From Pseudomonas helleri (GTDB lineage: Bacteria; Pseudomonadota; Gammaproteobacteria; Pseudomonadales; Pseudomonadaceae), in the NCBI RefSeq assembly GCF_009600315.1, contig NZ_WIWC01000031.1, forward strand, positions 1 through 58,807: a stretch of 58,807 nt of DNA. Direction: 5' to 3'. Of this stretch, positions 51,196-58,807 are shown piece after piece. How positions within the stretch are numbered: the stretch's first letter is position 1; each line of letters opens with the position of its first letter. A program made the translations under genes and the position numbers. Under the pieces are notes generated by a model. It ran no database searches. It was not told the DNA's origin and saw only the letters and a program-made list of their open reading frames with translations.

Positions 51196-52070
51196 TTGCA
51201 ATGCCAGCACTGCCCAACCACCTGCCCTGGCACCTTAGGGCGTACCTCGTGCTCGATGCAGTGCGTTTGCCTGATCTGGCCGAACGGTTTCAACACTGGC
51301 CAAACCCCAAAGAATATCTGTACGTGACCACGCGCTGGCATGCGCTCGTGGACATTTCCCCGTGCTTGATCAGCCTGTCCGGGCCTGACGATCCTGTGTT
51401 GAGATACTTCAAGGTCAATGCCGAGATCGAACCGGGCTATCTGCTGTTTACACAGACTGACGCTGCCACGCTGAGCACTTTTTTACGCAGCCTGATTGTT
51501 GTGCAACACCCTTCGGGTGACGAAGTGATGATGCGAATGGCTGACCCTGCGGTGCTCCATCAGTTGATCAGCGCAAGTGAAAACCCATTGGATTCACGCT
51601 GGTTGGGGCCCAGCGAACAGATCTGTTTGCCGGACGGCTTGCATGTTCAATGGCTTGAGCATAAACGGCCCGCCAGCGCTGGAGCGACTGTGCCCAGCAC
51701 CTTGCGACTGTCCGATCAAGAACTGACGGCGTTGGGTGAAGTGGAATTTCGCCGCTTTGTCCTGCGCTTGACCCGGCATATGACGACTTACTTTCCCGAT
51801 GTCATGGCTCAGTTCTCTGAGACCGAACGGCGCATCCGTGCCTACAAGCTGGCGCAAATGGCCTACAGCCAAGGTTTTTACTCGGCTCGGGAAGTCACTC
51901 TGTACGCCAACGTGCTGTGTTTGCTGGTGAACGAGGGTGTCGATTCGTACCCGGATATTCACCATTTACTGAATCAACCGTCCACAACCCAAACCCCACT
52001 GGAACGCGTGACACTCGCCGCCGAATTAGCGCAAGCCTACCGCCTCGCGGCTCAAGGACAGCCACAATGA
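51192..52070 (+). CDS. DUF4123 T6SS effector adaptor (Tap/TEC)
   Basis: A 292-residue cytoplasmic chaperone of the DUF4123 family, which loads a specific effector onto its VgrG. The N-terminal domain has YLVLDAVRLPDLAERFQHWP and later RYFKVNAEIEPGYLLF. The C-terminal part (LSDQELTALGEVEFRRFVLR) carries a helical domain. It overlaps vgrG by 4 bp and the effector by 4 bp, marking one translational unit. Confidence 0.9.
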   Translation: MIAMPALPNHLPWHLRAYLVLDAVRLPDLAERFQHWPNPKEYLYVTTRWHALVDISPCLISLSGPDDPVLRYFKVNAEIEPGYLLFTQTDAATLSTFLRSLIVVQHPSGDEVMMRMADPAVLHQLISASENPLDSRWLGPSEQICLPDGLHVQWLEHKRPASAGATVPSTLRLSDQELTALGEVEFRRFVLRLTRHMTTYFPDVMAQFSETERRIRAYKLAQMAYSQGFYSAREVTLYANVLCLLVNEGVDSYPDIHHLLNQPSTTQTPLERVTLAAELAQAYRLAAQGQPQ

Positions 52071-55000
52071 ACAGTCAAACGCCGGTCAACAACAGCCCCC
52101 ATCTGGCCGCCCTGGCCGCGAGCGCAACCGATATCCGCGCAGCGATGGGCATGTGCGACTTGATGAGTAAAACGCTACAACTTCTGCCGTTGCGTTACGC
52201 GCTGGTCGAGCGGCTGGACCCGTCTTCAGCACTCGACATGCCGTTCAGGCTGAGCAGCCATCCCGTGGGGATTCGCTTGTTGCGCGATGGTTACCTCTAC
52301 CTGATTGATAACGGCAGCGGTTACCTGCATGAATACCAGATAGAACAAGGCCGCATCACCAAATTGCTGTGGCAGGACAACGAAGTGGCCGCTGATGTGC
52401 GGACCTCATCCGTCGGTGAGCCACACCTTATTTTTAAACGGCATACCACGCTATATGCCTGCTACTCCGAAATTCAGTGGACAGCGTTCAAATGCTCCCA
52501 GGTATTAAAAGACCCGAGCGAGCGCGGGCGCGTAATGCAGTTGGTCGAGCCCGGCAAAGCCTGCCCGGTTAACGGTGGCGCCAACCTGTTAAGCCAGCAA
52601 CAGGTCGAGCAATGGCTGGCCGAAGTGGCCGAAACTCCGAGCAGCACCGAGCCTCCCCACCGCTTGCCCGAAGGAGCCCACCCTGAGGAAAGCCAGCCTT
52701 ACAGCTGGGAAGCTCAAGCGCTGTTCCAGAACACGCCTATACACACCCTGACCAGCCAAGTGTTGGGCGCTTACCAGAATGATTATGTGTATCTGGTGCT
52801 GCGTGATGATTTCGGGGTCATGCGCGATCTGGCCCAAGAACAACTGAAAATCAGTGACTGGTTAGGGCACTGGAGTGCGGATGAAGACGTACAGCGCAAG
52901 TACCTGACCGGGAGTTATATCCAGTCGTTGTATGGCGTGAATGCTTCGCGCCTCGATCAAATCAGTGCGGTCGACCCGGCGGTAAAAGCCTTGAAAGATC
53001 AAACATCGCCCGCGCAACAGGCCTTGATCTATGACTACCTCGAAGCCATGCGCAACCACCAAGGGCCGGTGATCTATGCCCCAGAACAGATATTGCGCGG
53101 GCTCAAAAATTTGTCCGATTACCACCGCGCCCGATTGGCCATGCAAGACGGCTTGGGTGAAACCCTGTGGCGGCGCCATGAGGACACTATTTATGGCTTG
53201 GCCAAAGATACCTGGGACGCATTGGATGGCACCCTCCCAGGGCAACCCGGTATAGACGACCTGACACACCGCGTGCCCATGCAAGACTTTGTGGTCAGAG
53301 AGCAAACCCTCCTGAACCATTGGCATGCACGCCTGGGGAGAGTGCGCGAAGACCGGTTAAAAATGATTGTCGAGGGGTATTTCCATCGTGCCGCGTGGTA
53401 CTACGACTTCACGTTGGATACGCAAATCAAGCATCGACTGGAGACTGAGTTTTTATGTCTAGCGGCCATCTGTGAAAACCGGGAGATGACCGAAAAACTG
53501 GCAGCGTATCTAGAAAAAAACCTGCTGACCCTGATCCCAGGGCTGGAAACGCTGCATCTACGTGACCAGACCGAGCTTGCCAAAAAGCTGGCAGATCTGA
53601 GCAGCTTCACGATTGGCGTGCTTGAGTCGGGAAAAAACATCGACAACGTTTCAGGGCTGGCCAATCAGTTCAATAGTTTGATGAACGAACGGTTGCCTAA
53701 CTATGCCTTACTGAACACTCGGTTTCAGGGCATGCAAAGTATGTTGGAGGGGGCGTATAACCCGGCACTTCAATTACAAGCAGCAGACGAACTGGATAAA
53801 GCACAGAGTGCATTTCGACTCAATCAACATATTCCCCCTGAAAGCTTTGTTCGTAGTATAGGTACGCCCGCACGCCTAAAGTTACTGCGTGAGTTTTCAC
53901 TAAACGGATTAACCGTAAGAGGTGCAACCCCTATCGAAATCCAGCAATACAACCTTGCCCGTGACACCGCACTGCAATATCGAGCTCAACTAAAAAACCT
54001 CTATAAAGAACGTAAAACAGCACTCAACCGTCAAATATATGGCTTGGACCCCGTCGGCAGCGAAGAGCGTATCAACCGGAGCATCATTCAAGTAAAAGCG
54101 GCTTTGGAGCCGCTAGAAGAAAGATTGACGTTGGCATTGACCCCAGGCAGCGGCAGCCCTGCACAAATTGGCACGGTGGTTGATGGCTGGAGCCCTGAGG
54201 TGCGTGCTGAACTGAATCGAACCGTTCGAGATTTTCGAGCGACCGGAACGTTTGCAGCGCCGATGCGTAGCGTGTTGAGTTCAAAGGGCGATTGGATTGC
54301 GCTGACGTTGGTCGTGTTTCAGGGACTTAAGTTGATTGAGGTGTTTGGGGCGTCACGCCCCGACAACGGATCTCTATGGGAAAAGTCCAAAGCCATTATT
54401 GAGGCTTCTGTAGGTTTCATAGCCGTTAGTACGGCTGCGACACAAGGTTTGGCAGTCACCGTTTTCCAGGCTCATATCCAACAAATGGAGAGCGTGGCAG
54501 GGAAGCTTAACGCCATGAGTCGATTAGGACGCTGGGTGGGATTTTCCGGTATAGGTGCTTTCAAATTCGGCGTCGTAAACGCTTTGGTTGATGTGGGCAA
54601 GCACTCACAACAGTGGGGCGAAGCGTTGGCGACGGGTAATCACAAGACATTAGTGGCTACAACCCTTCAACTGACCGGCGATGGAATATTAGTGGGCACC
54701 AATGTGTGGGGGCTTCGCCATACAACCCGGATCGTTCAACAAGTCATGAGCCTCTCGTCGGAACTCAGAGCGCTGGCGTGGGCGCAAGCAAGCCCTAAAC
54801 TCCTGAGCATAGCGGTGAGAGTCAATCTGGTCGGGTTGATCGCCACCGCCTTGCAGTTAGCGGGTGAAGGCCTTTATAACTTTTTTCACCGTGATGCAAT
54901 GCAGAAGTGGCTGGAAAGCAGCGTGTGGGGCACTCAGTCTCTTCAACGTAGTTTGCAAGATGACTGGAGCGCTTTAGCCCGCGTAGTACAGCAGCCTACT

Positions 55001-55492
55001 TGCGAACTGATCCGGGTTGAAAAGAAGACTTTTTTGCGATTTGTGCTGCCGGGTATCCGCACGCGAGAACTGGACAGCCGCCAATTACAGCTCCTTGTGT
55101 ACCAACGGCAAACCGAAAAAAACACCGACCGTCCTTATGGCTCGCACTCCACGGCACGCTGGCATGAACGCAGTGCGGCGTGGGCGGGTATGGGCCAAGT
55201 AGCCAGTGAGGAAGACGAGGCGCTGGTCGTGCAGATTCCGATTCCCGAAAACCTGCAAAACTCGGATTTTAGTTTGGCACTGAGCATTGGCTATCAACTG
55301 GAAGCCGAGCGTGCATTGATTCATCGTACGTTCTTTAGAGTGAACGACTTGAAGATTATTACAGGGCGTGGCCACCGGGCGCCGCTGTCGGGGAGGTTCA
55401 AGCTAAAAGCGGTAGAGGCTTTACCTGAACAGCTAGGGGCGGATAAACCATGGCTGATCCAGCGAGATGAACTGGAGAAGGTAGATGCTTAA
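52067..55492 (+). CDS. VasX-like T6SS membrane effector
   Basis: A 1141-residue putative toxin delivered by the upstream VgrG. Residues about 35-200 match the VasX N-terminal region (LLPLRYALVERLDPSS, PVGIRLLRDGYLYLIDNGSG). The middle is long and helical. Hydrophobic segments cluster between about 740 and 945 (WIALTLVVFQGLKLIEVFG, VGFIAVSTAATQGLAVTVF, LVGLIATALQLAGEGLYNFF), consistent with membrane insertion or pore formation. The C-terminal 150 residues are beta-rich. The ATG at 52067 overlaps the adaptor stop, and the stop overlaps the first immunity-like gene by 8 bp. Confidence 0.85.
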   Translation: MNSQTPVNNSPHLAALAASATDIRAAMGMCDLMSKTLQLLPLRYALVERLDPSSALDMPFRLSSHPVGIRLLRDGYLYLIDNGSGYLHEYQIEQGRITKLLWQDNEVAADVRTSSVGEPHLIFKRHTTLYACYSEIQWTAFKCSQVLKDPSERGRVMQLVEPGKACPVNGGANLLSQQQVEQWLAEVAETPSSTEPPHRLPEGAHPEESQPYSWEAQALFQNTPIHTLTSQVLGAYQNDYVYLVLRDDFGVMRDLAQEQLKISDWLGHWSADEDVQRKYLTGSYIQSLYGVNASRLDQISAVDPAVKALKDQTSPAQQALIYDYLEAMRNHQGPVIYAPEQILRGLKNLSDYHRARLAMQDGLGETLWRRHEDTIYGLAKDTWDALDGTLPGQPGIDDLTHRVPMQDFVVREQTLLNHWHARLGRVREDRLKMIVEGYFHRAAWYYDFTLDTQIKHRLETEFLCLAAICENREMTEKLAAYLEKNLLTLIPGLETLHLRDQTELAKKLADLSSFTIGVLESGKNIDNVSGLANQFNSLMNERLPNYALLNTRFQGMQSMLEGAYNPALQLQAADELDKAQSAFRLNQHIPPESFVRSIGTPARLKLLREFSLNGLTVRGATPIEIQQYNLARDTALQYRAQLKNLYKERKTALNRQIYGLDPVGSEERINRSIIQVKAALEPLEERLTLALTPGSGSPAQIGTVVDGWSPEVRAELNRTVRDFRATGTFAAPMRSVLSSKGDWIALTLVVFQGLKLIEVFGASRPDNGSLWEKSKAIIEASVGFIAVSTAATQGLAVTVFQAHIQQMESVAGKLNAMSRLGRWVGFSGIGAFKFGVVNALVDVGKHSQQWGEALATGNHKTLVATTLQLTGDGILVGTNVWGLRHTTRIVQQVMSLSSELRALAWAQASPKLLSIAVRVNLVGLIATALQLAGEGLYNFFHRDAMQKWLESSVWGTQSLQRSLQDDWSALARVVQQPTCELIRVEKKTFLRFVLPGIRTRELDSRQLQLLVYQRQTEKNTDRPYGSHSTARWHERSAAWAGMGQVASEEDEALVVQIPIPENLQNSDFSLALSIGYQLEAERALIHRTFFRVNDLKIITGRGHRAPLSGRFKLKAVEALPEQLGADKPWLIQRDELEKVDA

Positions 55493-56675
55493 GCGCTGGT
55501 TCAAACGCAAAGACATTAGCAATGAAGATCCCGCGCTGGATCTACGCAACCAGCGACCCGGTGCAGGAGAAATTCGCAGTCAGGGTTCAAATGAAACCCT
55601 GTTTCTATCGCCGCTCCCTGTGTACACCGGTCAAGTGCAGGCAAGCAGTAGAAACTTTTCGCTAATGAATGATGTGTTTCTGGAAATGGGTGGCTCCAAC
55701 CGGGGATTGGTAGAACAGGGCAAGATACTTGCGGCGGGTATATGGATGGTTTTAATGACTGCTTTCGCTTTGCCGGTTGTGATGTCCCTGATTTTGGCAC
55801 TTACGAGTTCACCCGAAGCAGGGGAGGGTTTTTTCGACACTATAGGGTTTATGTATGATGCCTCTACAATGCCCGCTTTCTATGCGGCCTGTTGCATCGC
55901 AATTTATTTCAGCGGGATTGTTTCGAATGTTCGTAAACAAGCCAAAACGTATCCCCTGCGTTTTAATCGCCAACGTCGTGAAGTGTGCTTTGTCGACAGT
56001 AAGACTCACCGAGTTTTAATCGTGCCATGGGAAAGTGTGGTGGCTTGGGTATCAAACAGTCAGGCGGTCACTTCCTATGGTGCAACACGGCAGTATGGCT
56101 TCGGCATAGGACTGGAGGATGAAGAACAAGACCGCGTGCATTTCATTACCATCCCTCAGTTCAGCGATGCTCACTCATTGGGGCTGTGGGCAGCGATTCG
56201 CAATTATATGGAAGAGGGGCAATTGGTGGATGCCCCCGACCCTTGGCTGACCGCGCTGGGGCTTTTCCCTACGGGAGATCGATTAAAAAATTATGAAGGA
56301 CTGCATAGCTTTGGACTTGAACGCGAAGATGCCCGGTATATGGGGAAAATGGATGTTGTTGGAGGAGAGGATCTGAGTCCGGAAGATCAAGAAAAATATG
56401 GCTTCTCTGGTCGCACACCCTGGCCCCTGCGTTGGTGGTACGTACGCCGTGTTCTGACCTTTTGGAAGATGCCCTTCATGCTGGCTGAATGGGGCCATCG
56501 CAAAGGCCGTCCGGTATTCCCCGAACAGGTACAAGCGTGGTCTGAGCCGCTGCCACCCGAGCAATGGGCCACCCCAAGTGCTGCACTGCTAAAAGCCAAT
56601 CAGCAGGTGCGCAACGCAATGGATTCACAGGGCGCGACCTTTTCGGCAGCTTGTAAAGAGGCGGGGTTGCATTGA
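55485..56675 (+). CDS. DUF6708-type membrane immunity-like protein, copy 1
   Basis: A 396-residue protein, probably the antidote to the adjacent membrane toxin. Two membrane helices sit near residues 83-108 (ILAAGIWMVLMTAFALPVVM) and 125-148 (PAFYAACCIAIYFSGIV). The rest is cytoplasmic, with PLRFNRQRREVCFVDSKTHR and the late PWPLRWWYVRRVLTFWKMPF typical of DUF6708 proteins found beside T6SS effectors. It overlaps the effector by 8 bp. It is nearly identical to copy 2 except for residues about 276-310. Confidence 0.8.
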   Translation: MLKRWFKRKDISNEDPALDLRNQRPGAGEIRSQGSNETLFLSPLPVYTGQVQASSRNFSLMNDVFLEMGGSNRGLVEQGKILAAGIWMVLMTAFALPVVMSLILALTSSPEAGEGFFDTIGFMYDASTMPAFYAACCIAIYFSGIVSNVRKQAKTYPLRFNRQRREVCFVDSKTHRVLIVPWESVVAWVSNSQAVTSYGATRQYGFGIGLEDEEQDRVHFITIPQFSDAHSLGLWAAIRNYMEEGQLVDAPDPWLTALGLFPTGDRLKNYEGLHSFGLEREDARYMGKMDVVGGEDLSPEDQEKYGFSGRTPWPLRWWYVRRVLTFWKMPFMLAEWGHRKGRPVFPEQVQAWSEPLPPEQWATPSAALLKANQQVRNAMDSQGATFSAACKEAGLH

Positions 56676-56717
56676 GTACTTTTGCCTTCAAGCCGCCAAG
56701 TGACGTGGAGCCTGTAA

Positions 56718-57905
56718 ATGCTTAAGCGCTGGTTCAAACGCAAAGACATTAGCAATGAAGATCCCGCGCTGGATCTACGCAACCAGCGACCCGGCGCAGG
56801 AGAAATTCGCAGTCAGGGTTCAAATGAAACCCTGTTTCTAGCGCCGCTCCCTGTGTACACCGGTCAAGTGCAGGCAAGCAGTAGAAACTTTTCGCTAATG
56901 AATGATGTGTTTCTGGAAATGGGTGGCTCCAACCGGGGATTGGTAGAACAGGGCAAGATACTTGCGGCGGGTATATGGATGGTTTTAATGACTGCTTTCG
57001 CTTTGCCGGTTGTGATGTCCCTGATTTTGGCACTTACGAGTTCACCCGAAGCAGGGGAGGGTTTTTTCGACACTATAGGGTTTATGTATGATGCCTCCAC
57101 AATGCCCGCTTTCTATGCGGCCTGTTGCATCGCAATTTATTTCAGCGGGATTGTTTCGAATGTGCGTAAACAAGCAAAAACGTATCCCCTGCGTTTTAAT
57201 CGCCAACGTCGTGAAGTGTGCTTTGTCGACAGTAAGACTCACCGAGTTTTAATCGTGCCATGGGAAAGTGTGGTGGCTTGGGTATCAAACAGTCAGGCGG
57301 TCACTTCCTATGGTGCAACACGGCAGTATGGCTTCGGCATAGGACTGGAGGATGAAGAACAAGACCGAGTGCATTTCATAACAATCCCTCAGTTCAGCGA
57401 TGCTCACGCATTGGGGCTGTGGGCAGCGATTCGCAATTATATGGAAGAGGGGCAATTGGTGGATGCCCCCGACCCTTGGCTGACCGCGCTGGGGCTATTC
57501 CCTTCGGGAGATCGACTAAAAAATTATGAAGGACTGCATAGTTTTGGAATCGAACATGAAGACGCCCGTTTCATGGGAAGCCTTGATGATGAAGGGCAGC
57601 ATTTAAGTGCTGAGGAGCGTGAAAGATATGGTTACTCAAAGCGCACACCCTGGCCCCTGCGCTGGTGGTACGTACGCCGTGTTCTGACCTTTTGGAAGAT
57701 GCCCTTCATGCTGGCTGAGTGGGGCCATCGCAAAGGCCGTCCGGTATTCCCCGAACAGGTACAAGCGTGGTCTGAGCCGCTGCCACCCGAGCAATGGGCC
57801 AGCCCAAGTGCTGCACTGCTAAAAGCCAATCAGCAAGTGCGCAACGCGATGGATTCACAGGGCGCGACCTTTTCGGCTGCTTGCAAAGAGGCGGGGTTGC
57901 ATTGA
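56718..57905 (+). CDS. DUF6708-type membrane immunity-like protein, copy 2
   Basis: A 395-residue tandem duplicate of copy 1, 42 bp downstream. The first 270 residues differ at only three or four positions, and the last 85 at about one. Between them, about residues 276-309 are divergent (GIEHEDARFMGSLDDEGQHL against GLEREDARYMGKMDVVGGED), with one residue fewer. Both copies are intact. The divergent block probably sets binding specificity. Confidence 0.8.
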   Translation: MLKRWFKRKDISNEDPALDLRNQRPGAGEIRSQGSNETLFLAPLPVYTGQVQASSRNFSLMNDVFLEMGGSNRGLVEQGKILAAGIWMVLMTAFALPVVMSLILALTSSPEAGEGFFDTIGFMYDASTMPAFYAACCIAIYFSGIVSNVRKQAKTYPLRFNRQRREVCFVDSKTHRVLIVPWESVVAWVSNSQAVTSYGATRQYGFGIGLEDEEQDRVHFITIPQFSDAHALGLWAAIRNYMEEGQLVDAPDPWLTALGLFPSGDRLKNYEGLHSFGIEHEDARFMGSLDDEGQHLSAEERERYGYSKRTPWPLRWWYVRRVLTFWKMPFMLAEWGHRKGRPVFPEQVQAWSEPLPPEQWASPSAALLKANQQVRNAMDSQGATFSAACKEAGLH

Positions 57906-58027
57906 GTGCGTAATCAAAAACTGTCAAGACCGGAAATCCATGAGTAGTCTCTCGTCGTCCTCTGTCAACTACCCAAACGCGCAAGCCAATGACGCGATTG
58001 CCTGATTTTAGACGCGGGCATGGGACA

Positions 58028-58164
58028 CCCGTAGCAGTTGCCGCAGGCGACGTCCGGCGACGCAGTCGTCGTAAAGCCTGAGCGTGCGGTTAACCTTTAA
58101 AACCGCCCACTCAGGTTTCACGATTGCTGCGCAATCGGACGTCGCCTGCGGCAACTGCTACGGG
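58028..58164. repeat. REPIN-like inverted repeat, second family
   Basis: Arm one (58028-58080) starts CCCGTAGCAGTTGCCGCAGG. Arm two (58111-58164) ends CCTGCGGCAACTGCTACGGG. Sequence differs from the elements at 9251 and 15703. It fills much of the 471-bp gap between the immunity genes and the TonB fragment (57906-58376), where I see no gene. Confidence 0.8.
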
Positions 58165-58201
58165 TTTGTATTGCTCCGCCAGCATTTGTCCTTCGCCAGT
58201 C

Positions 58202-58223
58202 ACTGTTGTCATACACACAGTTG
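58202..58223. promoter_or_regulatory. Candidate enhancer half-sites before the TonB receptor
   Basis: ACTGTTG (58202-58208), 8 bases, ACAGTTG (58217-58223). On the other strand this reads CAACTGT-N8-CAACAGT, the same pair and spacing as at 42277-42298. It ends 68 bp before a sigma-54-like promoter. Confidence 0.5.
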
Positions 58224-58291
58224 TTTTACAAAGTGTCGGGTTGTTGCTGTTCGAACACTCGTTATCCCCTCGTTTCATGGTCTTTTTACGC

Positions 58292-58307
58292 TGGCATGAA
58301 CCCTGCA
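58292..58307 (+). promoter_or_regulatory. Candidate sigma-54 promoter
   Basis: TGGCATGAACCCTGCA has GG and GC at sigma-54 spacing and differs from TGGCACG-N4-TTGCW at two positions, like the promoter at 39755. Predicted start is near 58319, 58 bp before the gene. Confidence 0.5.
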
Positions 58308-58376
58308 AAGTGCCTGTTAGAGCCAGACTATGCCCATAGATGCTCCCTTTATTTAGCCGGTGTGGAGTGTTGATTT

Positions 58377-58772
58377 ATGTGGAAGAAGTCCGTGAACACG
58401 GTTGTACGTCTCAACCCGTTAGCCACGGCATCGAGCCTGGGTGTGCTGTTGATGTTGGTACAGGGCATGAGTGTGGCGGCACAGGATCCGACACTGGCCA
58501 CGGTGGTGGTACAGGGCGCCGGCGCCAGTGAAGCGCAGAAAGCCGAGAAACAATTGAAGAAAGTCGCCGGTAATACCGCCGTGGTGGATAACCGCGTCAT
58601 AGAGCAGGGCAGGGCCGCCAACGCGGAAGATGTGCTGGCCCTGCAACCCGGTGTTTTTGCCCAGGCCACCAGCGGCTCCGGGGCCAACAAAATTTCGATA
58701 CGCGGCTCGGGACTCAATACCTTTTATCAAGGGCGGTTGCAGGAGCTGAGTGCAACACGGTTATTGAATTGA
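58377..58772 (+). pseudogene. TonB-dependent receptor, N-terminal fragment
   Basis: 131 codons encode a signal peptide (ATASSLGVLLMLVQGMSVAA), the mature start DPTLATVVVQGAGASEAQKA and the first part of the plug domain (EDVLALQPGVFAQATSGSGA, then KISIRGSGLNTFYQG). After YQG the sequence loses similarity to receptors and stops at 58770-58772, far short of 650-750 residues. No other frame continues the plug. A deletion or an element inserted at about 58733 is likely; only 35 bases remain in the window. GGAG precedes the ATG. Confidence 0.7.
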
Positions 58773-58807
58773 CGCAGGAGCATCATATTGCATAGCCAAG
58801 GCTTTCT

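Larger units (their letters stand above)
55485..57905. repeat. Tandem gene duplication
   Basis: 55485-56679 and 56718-57909 are direct copies from the ATG through TTGAGT after the stop. Differences in the first 800 bp are about a dozen scattered bases. A block of roughly 120 bp (about 56300-56412 against 57533-57642) is highly diverged, and identity resumes abruptly at CGCACACCCTGG. Confidence 0.9.

Overview
The window is chromosomal DNA from a gammaproteobacterium that is almost certainly a Pseudomonas of the fluorescens/putida type. The nicotinate (nic) cluster, the Pseudomonas-style REP/REPIN repeats, the YceH, DusC, PrmB and SmrA proteins and the VgrG-DUF4123-VasX type VI module all point that way. 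Base composition is high in GC in most genes and drops in the decayed prophage region and in the last T6SS genes.

Layout. 1-9160 is mostly core genome: tRNA-Glu, a thioesterase, dusC, the heat-shock gene ibpA behind a sigma-32 promoter and a ROSE-type RNA thermometer, pbpG, a SAM methyltransferase, dps, azlCD, three small Pseudomonas proteins and an SdhL-type shikimate dehydrogenase-like gene. 9251-22543 is a near-complete nicotinate catabolic cluster. nicTFEDC is on the minus strand and nicX-nicR, nicAB and an xdhC-type gene are on the plus strand, with nicS convergent to nicB. Candidate NicR and NicS operators are visible. The pathway runs from nicotinate to 6-hydroxynicotinate, 2,5-dihydroxypyridine, N-formylmaleamate, maleamate, maleate and fumarate. 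22646-30421 carries DUF1993, sstT, a frameshifted MFS gene, nhaR, a lipoprotein, a TerC protein, a C39-like protein without catalytic residues, and puuB.

30606-36100 is a scarred prophage/bacteriocin site beside tRNA-Val. A 75-bp direct repeat brackets a truncated DNase bacteriocin with its immunity gene, a fused and truncated tail gene, a cold-shock-like gene and a broken GH19 endolysin. Beyond the right repeat lie an EVE-HNH modification-dependent nuclease, a lipoprotein, and a second scar made of endolysin and tail-gene fragments.

36114-38969 returns to core genes (smrA, prmB and others). 39650-48848 is a probable organosulfur-uptake and desulfurisation cluster in two units: an aldo-keto reductase plus a DszA/NtaA-type monooxygenase, then a dipeptide-type ABC importer plus a DszC/SfnB-like flavoprotein. 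Both units, and a truncated TonB receptor at 58377, are preceded by matching sigma-54-type promoters (GGCATG-N5-TGC) and arrays of a CAAC(A/T)GT half-site. This looks like one undescribed enhancer-dependent regulon.

49156-57905 is an orphan T6SS module: VgrG, a DUF4123 adaptor, a VasX-like membrane toxin, and two tandem, nearly identical membrane immunity-like genes that differ mainly in one short block. The window ends in a TonB receptor fragment after a REPIN.
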